From Ridgeia piscesae (lineage: Eukaryota; Annelida; Polychaeta; Sabellida; Siboglinidae), in the NCBI GenBank assembly GCA_025642075.2, contig JAODUO010000428.1, forward strand, positions 16,001-80,000: a stretch of DNA of 64,000 nt, read 5' to 3'. This document shows, one piece after another, positions 44,228-55,909 of the stretch; position 1 is the stretch's first letter; each line of letters opens with the position of its first letter. Below the pieces are notes generated by a model that saw nothing but the letters and a program-made list of their open reading frames with translations, was not told the DNA's origin and ran no database searches. The translations under genes and the position numbers were made by a program.

Positions 44228-47200
44228 CAACATCAGGCAGTTGGTGTTGTTGTCACGGTGAAGACAAACGTCTTTTCTGTGGCCACACCAACTTTATGGA
44301 ACTCTCCCTATCAGTTGGTGTTGTTGTCACGGTGAAGACAAACACCTTCTCTGTAGCCGCACCAACTTTATGGAACTCTCCCTATCAGTTGGTGTTGTTG
44401 TCACGGTGAAGACAAACACCTTCTCTGTAGCCGCACCAACTTTATGGAACTCTCCCTATCAGTTGGTGTTGTCACGGTGAAGACAAACACCTTCTCTGTA
44501 GCCGCACCAACTTTATGGAACTCTCCCTATCAGTTGGTGTTGTTGTCACGGTGAAGACAAACGCCTTCTCTGTAGCCGCACCAACTTTATGGAACTCTCC
44601 CTATCAGTTGGTGTTGTTGTCACGGTGAAGACAAACGCCTTCTCTGTGGCCGCACCAACTTTATGGAACTCTCCCTATCAGTTGGTGTTGTTGTCACGGT
44701 GAAGACAAACACCTTCTCTGTAGCCGCACCAACTTTATGGAACTCTCCCTATCAGTTGGTGTTGTTGTCACGGTGAAGACAAACGCCTTCTCTGTGGCCG
44801 CACCAACTTTATGGAACTCTCCCTATCAGTTGGTGTTGTTGTCACGGTGAAGACAAACGCCTTCTCTGTAGCCGCACCAACTTTATGGAACTCTCCCTAT
44901 CAGTTGGTGTTGTTGTCACGGTGAAGACAAACACCTTCTCTGTAGCCGCACCAACTTTATGGAACTCTCCCTATCAGTTGGTGTTGTTGTCACGGTGAAG
45001 ACAAACACCTTCTCTGTGGCCGCACCAACTTTATGGAACTCTCCCTATCAGTTGGTGTTGTTGTCACGGTGAAGACAAACGCCTTCTCTGTGGCCGCACC
45101 AACTTTATGGAACTCTCCCTATCAGTTGGTGTTGTTGTCACGGTGAAGACAAACGCCTTCTCTGTGGCCGCACCAACTTTATGGAACTCTCCCTATCAGT
45201 TGGTGTTGTTGTCACGGTGAAGACAAACGCCTTCTCTGTGGCCGCACCAACTTTATGGAACTCTCCCTATCAGTTGGTGTTGTTGTCACGGTGAAGACAA
45301 ACGCCTTCTCTGTGGCCGCACCAACTTTATGGAACTCTCCCTATCAGTTGGTGTTGTTGTCACGGTGAAGACAAACGCCTTCTCTGTGGCCGCACCAACT
45401 TTATGGAACTCTCCCTATCAGTTGGTGTTGTTGTCACGGTGAAGACAAACACCTTCTCTGTGGCCGCACCAACTTTATGGAACTCTCCCTATCAGTTGGT
45501 GTTGTTGTCACGGTGAAGACAAACGCCTTCTCTGTGGCCGCACCAACTTTATGGAACTCTCCCTATCAGTTGGTGTTGTCACGGTGAAGACAAACACCTT
45601 CTCTGTAGCCGCACCAACTTTATGGAACTCTCCCTATCAGTTGGTGTTGTTGTCACGGTGAAGACAAACACCTTCTCTGTAGCCGCACCAACTTTATGGA
45701 ACTCTCCCTATCAGTTGGTGTTGTCACGGTGAAGACAAACACCTTCTCTGTAGCCGCACCAACTTTATGGAACTCTCCCTATCAGTTGGTGTTGTTGTCA
45801 CGGTGAAGACAAACGCCTTCTCTGTGGCCGCACCAACTTTATGGAACTCTCCCTATCAGTTGGTGTTGTTGTCACGGTGAAGACAAACACCTTCTCTGTA
45901 GCCGCACCAACTTTATGGAACTCTCCCTATCAGTTGGTGTTGTTGTCACGGTGAAGACAAACACCTTCTCTGTGGCCGCACCAACTTTATGGAACTCTCC
46001 CTATCAGTTGGTGTTGTTGTCACGGTGAAGACAAACGCCTTCTCTGTGGCCGCACCAACTTTATGGAACTCTCCCTATCAGTTGGTGTTGTTGTCACGGT
46101 GAAGACAAACACCTTCTCTGTAGCCGCACCAACTTTATGGAACTCTCCCTATCAGTTGGTGTTGTTGTCACGGTGAAGACAAACGCCTTCTCTGTGGCCG
46201 CACCAACTTTATGGAACTCTCCCTATCAGTTGGTGTTGTTGTCACGGTGAAGACAAACGCCTTCTCTGTGCCGCACCAACTTTATGGAACTCTCCCTATC
46301 AGTTGGTGTTGTTGTCACGGTGAAGACAAACGCCTTCTCTGTGGCCGCACCAACTTTATGGAACTCTCCCTATCAGTTGGTGTTGTTGTCACGGTGAAGA
46401 CAAACACCTTCTCTGTAGCCGCACCAACTTTATGGAACTCTCCCTATCAGTTGGTGTTGTTGTCACGGTGAAGACAAACGCCTTCTCTGTGGCCGCACCA
46501 ACTTTATGGAACTCTCCCTATCAGTTGGTGTTGTTGTCACGGTGAAGACAAACGCCTTCTCTGTGGCCGCACCAACTTTATGGAACTCTCCCTATCAGTT
46601 GGTGTTGTTGTCACGGTGAAGACAAACGCCTTCTCTGTGGCCGCACCAACTTTATGGAACTCTCCCTATCAGTTGGTGTTGTTGTCACGGTGAAGACAAA
46701 CACCTTCTCTGTGGCCGCACCAACTTTATGGAACTCTCCCTATCAGTTGGTGTTGTTGTCACGGTGAAGACAAACGCCTTCTCTGTGGCCGCACCAACTT
46801 TATGGAACTCTCCCTATCAGTTGGTGTTGTTGTCACGGTGAAGACAAACGCCTTCTCTGTGGCCGCACCAACTTTATGGAACTCTCCCTATCAGTTGGTG
46901 TTGTTGTCACGGTGAAGACAAACGCCTTCTCTGTGGCAGCACCAACTTTATGGAACTCTCCCTATCAGTTGGTGTTGTTGCACGGTGAAGACAAACACCT
47001 TCTCTGTGGCGCCCTTTGGAACTCTCCGTATCATTAGGGGTTGTCACTGACTGACAAACGCCATTTTTCTGTGGCAGTCAACTTATGGAACTCTCCCTAT
47101 CAGTTGGTGTTGTTTCCACGTGAAGACAAACGCCCTTCTGTGGCACACCAACTTTATGGAACTCTCCATATCAGTTGGTGTTGTCACGTGAAGACAAACC

Positions 47201-47250
47201 CTTCTTTTGTGGCCACCAACTTTATGGAACTCTCCTATCAGTTGTGTGTT
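44228..47250. repeat. 74-bp minisatellite in intron 9, about 40 copies
   Basis: The unit starts cagttggtgttgttgtcacg, passes through gacaaacgccttctctgtgg and ends caactttatggaactctccctat. AGTTGGTG and CACCAACT form 8-bp arms about 41 bp apart in every unit, with a nested TTGTC/GACAA. Copies are nearly identical until 46,970, after which the last units are heavily indel-damaged. Confidence 0.97.
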
Positions 47251-47334
47251 GCCACTTGGTGGACCCTATAGTCTTACTCTGTGGACCAACTTTATGACTG
47301 TCGTCCTTCAGTTGCTTGTGTCACCTGCAAGTAC

Positions 47335-50300
47335 AACCTTCTCTGTGGTACCCTTCAGTCAGCTCTGTGGTACCCTTCAGTCAGCTCTGTGGTACCCTTG
47401 CACGGTGAGCACGCCTAGTCTCTGTGGTACCTTCAGTCAGCTTGTGGTACCCTCCCATCAGCTCTGGGTCCCTTAGTCAGGTGGCAACGCCTTCTCGTGG
47501 TACCCTTCAGTCACTTTAGTGGAACTCCCCTCAGTCAGCTCTGTGGTCCCTTCAGTCAGCTCTGTGGTACCCTTCTCTGTGGCCCTCAGCCAACTCTTGG
47601 AATCCCCTCAGTCAGCTCTGTGGTGCCCTTCAGTCAGCTCTGTGGACCATTGTGTCTGTTCCCTTCAGTCAGCTCGTGTGACCCTAAGTCAGCTCAGATT
47701 CTCTGTGGTACCCTCAGTCAGCTAGTGGTACCCCTTCAGTCAGCTCTGTGGTACCCTTCAGTCAGCTCTGTGGTACCCTTCAGTCAGCTCTGTGGTACCC
47801 TTCAGTCAGCTCTGTGGTACCCTTCAGTCAGCTCTGTGGTACCCTTCAGTCAGCTCGTGGTACCCTCAGTCAGCTCGTGTTATTGTCACGTGGTACCCTT
47901 CAGTCAGCTCTGTGGTACCCTTCAGTCAGCTCTGTGGTACCCTCTCAGTCAGCTCTGTGGTACCCGTTCAGTCAGCTCTGTGGTACCCTCAGTCAGCTCT
48001 GTGGTACCCTTCAGTCAGTTGTGGTTTCCCTTCAGTCAGCTCAGTGTACCCTTCAGTCAGCTCGTGTACCCTTCAGTCAGCTCTCCCTAGTCAGTTGTGG
48101 TCCCTTCAGTCAGCAGTGGTACCCTCAGTCAGCTCTGTGGTACCCTCAGTCAGCTCTGTGGTAACCCTTCAGTCAGCTCTGTGGTACCCTTCAGTCACTC
48201 TGTGGTACCCTTCAGTCAGCTCTGTGGTACCCTCAGTCAGCTCTGTGGTACCCTCAGTCAGCCTGTGGTACTCTTCAGTCAGCTTGTGGTACCCTTCAGT
48301 CAGCCTGTGGTACCCTTCAGTCAGCTCTGTGGTACCCTCAGTCAGCTCTGTGGTACCCTTCAGTCAGCTCTGTGGTACCCTTCAGTCAGCTCTGTGGTAC
48401 CCTTCAGTCAGCTCTGTGGTACCCTTCAGTCAGCTCTGTGGTACCCTTCAGTCAGCTCTGTGGTACCCTTCAGTCAGCTCTGTGGTACCCTTCAGTCAGC
48501 TCTGTGGTACCCTTCAGTCAGCTCTGTGGTACCCTTCAGTCAGCTCTGTGGTACCCTTCAGTCAGCTCTGTGGTACCCTCAGTCAGCTCTGTGGTACCCT
48601 TCAGTCAGCTCTGTGGTAAGTCATTTTACCCTTCAGTCAGCTCTGTGGTACCCTTCAGTCAGCCTGTGGTACCCTTCAGTCAGCCCTGTGGTACCCTTCA
48701 GTCAGCCTGTGGTACCCTTCATCTGTGCAGCTCTGTGGTACCCTTCAGTCAGCTCTGTGGTACCCTTCAGTCAGCTCTGTGGTACCCTTCAGTCAGCTCT
48801 GTGGTACCCTTCAGTCAGCTCTGTGGTACCCTTCAGTCAGCTCTGTGGTACCCTTCAGTCAGCTCTGTGGTACCCTTCAGTCAGCTCTGTGGTACCCTTC
48901 AGTCAGCTCTGTGGTACCCTTCAGTCAGCTCTGTGGTACCCTTCAGTCAGCTCTGTGGTACCCTTCAGTCAGCTCTGTGGTACCCTTCAGTCAGCTCTGT
49001 GGTACCCTTCAGTCAGCTCTGTGGTACCCTTCAGTCAGCTCTGTGGTACCCTTCAGTCAGCTCTGTGGTACCCTTCAGTCAGCTCTGTGGTACCCTTCAG
49101 TCAGCTCTGTGGTACCCCTTCAGTCAGCTCTGTGGTACCCTTCAGTCAGCCTGTGGTACCCTTCAGTCAGCTCTGTGTACCTTCAGTCAGCTCGTGGTAC
49201 CCTTCAGTCAGCCTGTGGTACCCTTCAGTCAGCTCTGTGGTACCCTTCAGTCAGCTCTGTGGTACCCTTCAGTCAGCTCTGTGGTACCCTTCAAGGAGTC
49301 AGCTCTGTGGTACCCTTCAGTCAGCTCTGTGGTACCCTTCAGTCAGCTCAGTGGTACCCTTCAGTCAGCTCAGTGGTACCCTTCAGTCAGCTCTGTGGTA
49401 CCCTTCAGTCAGCTCTGTGGTACCCTTCAGTCAGCTCTGTGGTACCCTTCAGTCAGCCGTGGTACCCTTCAGTCAGCTCTGTGGTACCCTCAGTCAGCTC
49501 TGTGGTACCCTTCAGTCAGCTCTGTGGTACCCTTCAGTCAGCTCGTGGTACCCTCTCAGTGGTACCCTTCAGTCAGCTCTGTGGTACCCTTCAGTCAGCT
49601 CTGTGGTACCCTTCAGTCAGCTCTGTGGTACCCTTCAGTCAGCTCTGTGGTACCCCTCAGTCAGCTCTGTGGTACCCTTCAGTCAGCTCTGTGGTACCCT
49701 TCAGTCAGCTCGTGGTACCCTTCAGCTCGTGGTAGCCCTGTGCTCTTACCCTCAGTCAGCTCAGTATCCTCAGTCAGCGGCGTTACCCTTCAGTCAGCTC
49801 AGTGGTACCCTTCAGTCAGCTCTGTGGTACCCTTCAGTCAGCTCTGTGGTACCCTTCAGTCAGCTCTGTGGTACCCTTCAGTCAGCTCTGTGGTACCCCT
49901 TCAGTCAGCTCTGTGGTACCCTTCAGTCTTAGACTCTAGCTGTGGTACCCTTCAGTCAGCTCTGTGGTACCTCATCACCTGTGGTATTCAGTCAGCCTGT
50001 GTACCCTTCAGTCAGTCTGTGGTACCCTTCAGTCAGCTCTGTGGTACCCTTCAGTCAGCTCTGTGGTACCCTTCAGTCAGCTCTGTGGTACCCTTCAGTC
50101 AGCTCCTGTGGTACCCTTCAGTCAGCCCTGTGGTACCCTTCAGTCAGCTCTGTGGTACCCTTCAGTCAGCTCTGTGGTACCCTTCAGTCAGCTCTGTGGT
50201 ACCCTTCAGTCAGCTCTGTGGTACCCTTCAGTCAGCTCTGTGGTACCCTTCAGTCAGCTCTGTGGTACCCTTCAGTCAGCTCTGTGGTACCCTTCAGTCA

Positions 50301-50547
50301 GCTCTGTGGTACCCTTCAGTCAGCCCTGTGGTACCCTTCAGTCAGCTCTGTGGTACCCTTCAGTCAGCTCTGTGGTACCCTTCAGTCAGCTCTGTGGTAC
50401 CCTTCAGTCAGCTCTGTGGTACCCTTCAGTCAGCTCTGTGGTACCCTTCAGTCAGCCCTGTGGTACCCTTCAGTCAGCTCTGTGGTACCCTTCAGTCAGC
50501 CTGTGGTACCCTTCAGTCAGCTCCTGTGGTACCCTTCAGTCAGCTCC
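47335..50547. repeat. 22-bp minisatellite in intron 9, about 145 copies
   Basis: The unit is ggtacccttcagtcagctct followed by gt. Every intact unit has a GGTACC palindrome. Copy quality is poor at 47,335-48,300 and 49,720-50,030, where single-base losses are frequent, and near perfect elsewhere. Three-frame rotation gives very long spurious open frames. Confidence 0.97.
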
Positions 50548-50654
50548 CACTAGTTGGGCGCCACTGAGCTTGATCTTCGAGGATATTGGCACATAAGAAG
50601 TTATTATTATTATTATTACAATTTGCCTTCATAAATGAAAAATTTCTTTTACAG

Positions 50655-50819
50655 AAATATTCCTCCGAACCACCGTGCACGTGTTGCCTTGACAACGGAC
50701 GGTTGCCGTGGTAACAGCAACCATGTGCTCTTCCTCGAGCATGTGCAAGCCATCATATCGCTGACAGGATCACGACGGGGCGAATTACAAATATTCCTTG
50801 TATCACCCCAAGGAACTAG
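50655..50819 (+). CDS. furin: Furin-like exon 10: P domain with RRGEL
   Basis: The exon is 165 bp and encodes a beta-sandwich part of the P (homo-B) domain needed for folding and calcium/pH dependence. Visible blocks are VALTTDGCRGNSNHVLFLEH and SRRGELQIFLVSPQGT. Furin and PACE4 have RRGDL at the second place, so Asp is replaced by Glu here. Start phase 2, end phase 2. The acceptor is ttttacag and the donor gtaagt. A 3.2-kb 22-bp array ends about 105 bp upstream. Two X-box-like motifs lie within the coding sequence at 50683-50696 and 50702-50715. Confidence 0.94.
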
Positions 50820-51549
50820 GTAAGTACGACAGCGCGTGGGTTTATGACAACTCATGACAGTAGCTATAAGGAGACACTCGTCCCATTCCATGGTGAGTCA
50901 AAGTGAAGTAAGTAAAGTCAATGTAGACGTTGACTTTTCCAGAGGCGGCCATTATAATGGTTCCTTCATTTCCTATCAAATTTTAATAGATCTGTTATCC
51001 ACAAATTCACAGCATATTTAACCTCCACTGGTGGATATGTCCTCGAAAATTTGTGAAATTCTGATACTTCAGAGTCCCACTTTTAAACCTGACACCCGTT
51101 CATTCCTATTTCGTTCATCTCACATTTGCCTGTGTATTTTGGAAGAGACACTAAAAACCGTTCTATCTGGTGTCTATGCCAGGGGAAGTAAAAGATCCCA
51201 CACAGGGGGTAAATGTGTAACCTGTAGTGGACTCAGTAATTCTAGAGAAGGGAAACTCTAAAAACTACGTTCAACAGTACTGTAGCCACAAACATGTGGC
51301 TAACATCAGAGTGATGAGTTGACCATTAGAAGTAGCAGATAAAATGTGACCCAGCACAGCAAAATCAGGAATAAGTAGGAAAATCACTTTTTGAGTTAAA
51401 GGTACCATGTGAAAGGTAAATTTATGGGCTTTCCAATGGTACCAAACACAAATGTCTAGCTGTATTGGTCGCCAAGTTATTGTTTTATAAAGAGAAGGTG
51501 TACCAAGTCATTTTCTGAAAACCGATTCTGAGAAAAACAGCTTTAAAGT
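50820..51549. other. Left part of intron 10, unique
   Basis: Unique sequence, no recognisable exon on the plus strand. Confidence 0.5.
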
Positions 51550-52091
51550 TTAATGAAGTATTTTAATACATTTGCAACATGAAGACAGCTCACAGGAATG
51601 TGAAATTTGGCACAGTTGTAGACCACACCAATGTGCACAGTGTGGTGAAATTTCACCTTTGCAGCTCTTATAGTTCCAGAGATATCCCTTTTGAACATTC
51701 TGCACCAAATCGAAAATCGACAGTAAAATGTTTACAGAATCTAGCCATGTGTTCTGTCTGTTTCTGACACAGCACGACACAGTCACTGCTTCTTTTGTCA
51801 TTTTTTGATGTGCCAATGGCAGCAGCCACTTCACGTGATGGGAAGACTGTTGCAGCAGTGGACTGGTGCGGCTTCGGATGTGTCGGCTTTGCTCTGGACA
51901 GTTGATGTCCGCAGACTTCATTGATCTTGTAAAACAAACACTATTGGTGGATGTTGAGGCATGGGGGTGATAGTTCTGTAGGTAGAGCAGCAGGAGGGTA
52001 GACTCCTCGCCTGTGCTGCAAATCGAACCGCTGTTTGTCATCGGATGGCTGCTTCCTGGCGAACACGCCAGTGGGTTCTTCAGACGTAAAC
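51550..52091 (-). other. Possible second exon or open frame of a minus-strand unit
   Basis: The minus strand has a consensus acceptor (tttgtatcag) at 52092 followed by an open frame to 51550. A second frame, starting FTSEEPTGVFARKQPSDDKQ, is interrupted by one TAG. A matching donor (gagg|gtaagt, near 52690) could link it in phase to the relic upstream. I recognise no family. It may be an exon of a nested non-coding or decayed gene. Confidence 0.2.
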
Positions 52092-52732
52092 CTGATACAA
52101 AACAAACATAATGGTTTTAACTTCCCATATACAAAACATTTAATCCTGCAAAAGTTTATGTAATGACTGTCAATTATTTCAAACTGGAGATATGGACAGT
52201 TGATCTTTAAATCAGATGACATATACATAGTGAGCCTAGCAGCTAGGTAAATAAGCAGGCTAACAGCATAATTGACGAATACCTTGGATCATTTTAGTCA
52301 GCTCTGAATATTATAAACCTTCCATCCCATTCGTTAACTGCTCTAAATCAGTAAATCAAAATGTTTTCTTTCTTACCTGTTACAAAATATTACTCCCCTC
52401 CCCTAATAATAAAAAATATTCTACCTAACAAATGTGATCATTAATTTCATGAAGATCTACGATAATAACAAGCAGGTATAAATAAGTTAAAAACATAATT
52501 CTAAATGAATTATGGTACTAGTATATTACCGTACTAGTACATTACCAGTGACATTGATACTCTCACACTCACAGCAAAGCCACGGGTTTATGGGAGTCAT
52601 GGCATGTCATTGTTAGAGAGCTCAATGTGACAATGAGTGAGGCTGAGCCTGCCACCACAGCAAAACAGTCAATAGAGCTAGTATAACTTACCCTCAGTCT
52701 GGCTGTCATCTCCTTTGCATTCGTTCAGGCTG

Positions 52733-53137
52733 TCAAACATTTTTGCCAATCCATGAATTGTTGACAGCAGGGTCTAGCATAAAACACCTGCAACCGCAGA
52801 TGAATCTACGAACGTGTTCAAGTTCTTGGTATAAATCTACGAGTACATTTTCAGCAGCGTTGGCGTTGCGATCCATGATCAAAGCTGTCAATGTCAGCTG
52901 TCACTTGGTATTAGTCTTCCTCGCCACGTTTGCACTCAGCGCCAAAACGACACTCCCTGATTCACTGTTGTTGTCTGACACGTACGAATCCAGTAATCTC
53001 TCCATCCGATACGCACCCAATAGTTGTGTCAAAGATTCGTTGTCAAACACTCCGGGCAGATTTTACCATCGCGGCCATCGCTGAGCGCTAGGCCTAGGTC
53101 GATCGATGTCTATGTCACGCTGCTGTGCAACATCCAT
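52733..53137 (-). pseudogene. Decayed minus-strand coding relic in intron 10
   Basis: One minus-strand frame runs from an ATG at 53137 to a TGA at 52733 with only two internal stops (TAA, TGA). It reads like protein: FDNESLTQLLGAYRMERLLD and, after the second stop, MDRNANAAENVLVDLYQELE. The string RNANAAENV resembles the RuvC-III signature RDxNAAxNI of TnpB/Fanzor nucleases, with the catalytic Asp replaced by Asn, but the expected zinc-binding Cys pairs are not in frame. A promoter-like CpG-rich stretch lies just upstream on the same strand. It could be a transposon relic, a pseudogene or chance. No function is claimed. Confidence 0.3.
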
Positions 53138-53279
53138 ACTGTTGTTGAGCCTATCACTGCACAGGTTAAAACCTATGTAACTAACAACTAAAACTACGGC
53201 ACTGACAACTTAATAATTAATTAGAATTCGCAGATTTTATGCAAAAACGATGTCCGGTGCACCCGATGTCGAAGCAAAA

Positions 53280-53570
53280 CAAACATGGATTCGCGTGGGT
53301 TTAAAGGTCAGCCGCCAATCAGCGGGGCGCATTATATCACGTGATTTCGCCAACGTGCTCTTGTTTATGTTTTAGCCCCGTTTTCAAGCATTTTAATTGG
53401 CTTTATACTGACATGTGACAAATTTCGCGCGTGGAGATACATCCCATAATAGTTCAACTTCAAAACGATACCAATATGGCGGGGGTAGGCAGGATGTACG
53501 GCGGACACGATGCATCTGAATGAAGCACATTTTTCGTTCTTCGTGCTCACTGAGATCGACATAGCTGTTC
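53280..53570. promoter_or_regulatory. CpG-rich promoter-like stretch inside intron 10
   Basis: Unlike its surroundings this stretch is rich in CpG and carries promoter-type sites. There is a CCAAT box in gccaatcagcggggcg near 53315, a palindromic TCACGTGA E-box near 53337, and ccaatatggcgggg near 53470, which combines CCAAT with a YY1-like ATGGCGG. The orientation is unclear. A minus-strand relic starts about 150 bp to its left. Seen as motif clustering only; promoter activity is inference. Confidence 0.35.
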
Positions 53571-53928
53571 CAAATATCTCTTTTTAGCAAAGTTATAACT
53601 CGTTTTATGATGTTACAACAGCATATTAGTAATCTACGATAACTACATTAACTAAATTCACCTATATCTGAAAATCGACCTTTCCATCCAAAAATACCCA
53701 TTCGCGCACTTTGAAGCTGATTTGCCAGGTTCGGCAATCCCGACTTATTCCTGATTTTGGTGTGTCGGGTCACAAATATGTAATTTGATTTGATGAAACG
53801 GGAGAATTAGACTAGACAAACTGTAGTGAGACGACAGTGCCTGGGCCAGCAGTTCTTTCAAAGCCACAGTGTGTGTCTCACATAAACAAGTTGTTAATTT
53901 ACATCAGTTGAATGTAATATTGTCACAG

Positions 53929-54065
53929 GTCGTCACTCCTGGCACGACGGTCGCGAGACTCGTCATCAGAGGGCTTCAACAACTGGGCCTTCATGACAAC
54001 ACACAACTGGGGGGAGTTGTCAGTCGGCACCTGGAACCTTGAGATTGTCACGGCCGCGACCTCGT
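53929..54065 (+). CDS. furin: Furin-like exon 11: P domain core
   Basis: The exon is 137 bp. It completes Arg, then encodes SSLLARRSRDSSSEGFNNWA, FMTTHNWGE and GTWNLEIVTAATS. This matches furin STLLAARPHDYSADGFNDWAFMTTHSWDE and the GEWVLEI strand. Start phase 2 and end phase 1. The acceptor is gtcacag and the donor gtgagt. The final strand of the P domain is supplied by either of two downstream exons that both accept phase 1. Confidence 0.95.
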
Positions 54066-55189
54066 GTGAGTTCACACTTCATATGTGTTCTTGTTGAATA
54101 TACAAGCCTGATACTGGATCAGTAACTCCGTCTGTTCTGTAGCCGGGTGATATCTACTTACTTATCTTGAAATATTAACAGCGCATTATTCTGTGCGTAA
54201 TTAGAGTCACATGTGAGAGTTTTAGCAACTGTTTTGTCCGTTTTCCACAAAAACATTCCCTTTGAGAGTATGGTGACAGTTTAGCATTACACTGGTAGTG
54301 TTCCATGCACACAGTGGTTGTAGTTGAAGTTTAATTTAAATTGTTCTTGCGTACTGCCATGCCCCCAAGTATTCAGATTATCCCAAATTTGCCTGTGTGA
54401 TTGTCACATATTCTAAGGTAGTTGTGGAGATTACCCCTTAGTTTGACACTGGGGACTTGTGTTGTCTTCCTTGTGGTGGTGACGTCCAGGAGAGTGTGGT
54501 TCACCCAACAGCAGTAGTTTGTTGACATTTCCCAGCTCAGTCAACACAGAGTGCACAAAATGTCCGGCCTTTACAAAATGTCAGCTTGTTACGTCCATGT
54601 TCACCACCAGTGGCAGCACTAGTACTGTCACCGCAGTAACCACCGACACCACTTCAGTGACACTGCCACCTGGTGTCACAGCTGTTCCGGTGCAAATGCT
54701 TTTGTCAATGAGGCGAGAATCTCTGGGAAATAGTGTCCCCTGCTAAGTCGAAGGGTATTTTAATGTCAGACAAAGGATGCTGTAGACATATGTTATGTTG
54801 CTCACACACAGTTGCCCTGAGTCAGGGGTCCTTCACCTTATTTGGCGGCGACCCAGATTCTGGACGTGGAACTTACTTGATAACCCAGTCCTCAGAGAGA
54901 TAACTAATAGTACATAATAGACTTAATGTTGACAGTATAAATAAGCAAAACATGAACAAGTGAAACTGACCTGAGAATGTTGATCAAATCAGCTGAGCTT
55001 GCCAAGCACGGGCTGCAATCTCCACCACTGGTCACTGCATCATGTCAACAACACCAGTTGTACTGGACACTCTTGGACACTCACTATGACTCAAAGTAGA
55101 GGACAACAGCCATTGCATAAGTCGACCACTGGGGGAGGAGACAGGGACAGGGGTATAGACCTATGCCCTACCCTACTCCAGCAGTCAAA
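54066..55189. other. Intron 11 left part
   Basis: Unique sequence. A Thr-rich open frame at 54519-54746 follows a cag but does not fit the P domain or exon 11 phase convincingly. A CTCF-like motif lies at 54663-54676 (minus). Confidence 0.4.
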
Positions 55190-55545
55190 CAACCACATGC
55201 ATAGCCACTTACACAACTACTTACCCATAACCACAACCACTTCCACAGTGCTGCCACGACAACATGCACAACCACTTCAACAACCACAACCATTTCCACA
55301 ACCATTTCCACAACCACAACCACACTCACAAGACCTTACACAGCTACTTACCCATAACCACAACCACTTCCACAGTGCTGCCACGACAACATCGACAACC
55401 ACTTCAACAACCACAGTCACAACCATTTCCAAAACCACACTCACAAGACCTTACACAGCTACTTACCCATAACCATAGCTACACCCACAACCACTCCCAC
55501 GTCCACTTTTACAACCACATTCACAACCACTTCCACATCCACACG
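55190..55545. repeat. Degenerate ACCACA-rich repeat
   Basis: Irregular repetition of caaccacttccacaac-type words, with a larger duplication of acttacccataaccacaacc blocks about 130 bp apart. Probably intronic. Confidence 0.8.
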
Positions 55546-55594
55546 CCACGCTGTGCTGGAGAGTGCCAACCAATACTTGTGTTGTCCGTTGCAG

Positions 55595-55909
55595 TTGTCC
55601 CCCACACCAGACTCCAGTCGTGGCGTCTAGTTCTACTTGGCACAGACCACCACCCCTACCACCCCACCACCACTAGCACCACCACTAGCACCACCACCGC
55701 CCGCGCCACCAGCCCCCCGGCACCCCCCGCCTCCCGCCGCGGTGGGCGTGGTGGTGGCAGCGTCAGCGGTGGCGCAAAATCGCTCTTCGATCTAAAAAGG
55801 TTGCCTAGCAACGTTGTTGTAATGGGGCCATGTCCGCGGCCCGCGGGGGCCACTCAACTGGCCCACCGGACGCGACCCCCTCCACCCCGACCTCCACCGC
55901 GACCTCCAG
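55595..55909 (+). CDS. furin: Alternative furin-like exon 12a: P-domain last strand plus Thr/Pro-rich region
   Basis: After acceptor gtccgttgcag the frame continues from exon 11 as FVPHTRLQSWRLVLLGTDHH. It fits the last P-domain strand (PACE4 has KLKEWSLILYGTAEHPYH). It is followed by a Thr-rich run, Arg/Gly-rich residues, then SLFDLKRLPSN and a Pro/Arg-rich end. High GC ends abruptly near 55909, where cag|gcaaga could be a GC-AG donor with phase 1. If no splice occurs there, the frame stays open to a stop at about 56142 through low-complexity, probably non-coding sequence. Its phases would be 1-1, so it could also be inserted before exon 12b in frame. The strand match and phase support the exon; its 3' end is uncertain. 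Confidence 0.62.

Noticed and set aside
47497..50596. Open frames of up to 731 codons (VPFSQLCGTLQSALWYPSVS type)
   Set aside because: Rotating reading of the 22-bp unit within intron 9.
54519..54746. Thr-rich open frame as an extra exon between exon 11 and 12
   Set aside because: It would split the P domain between two adjacent strands, and no donor or phase fits clearly.
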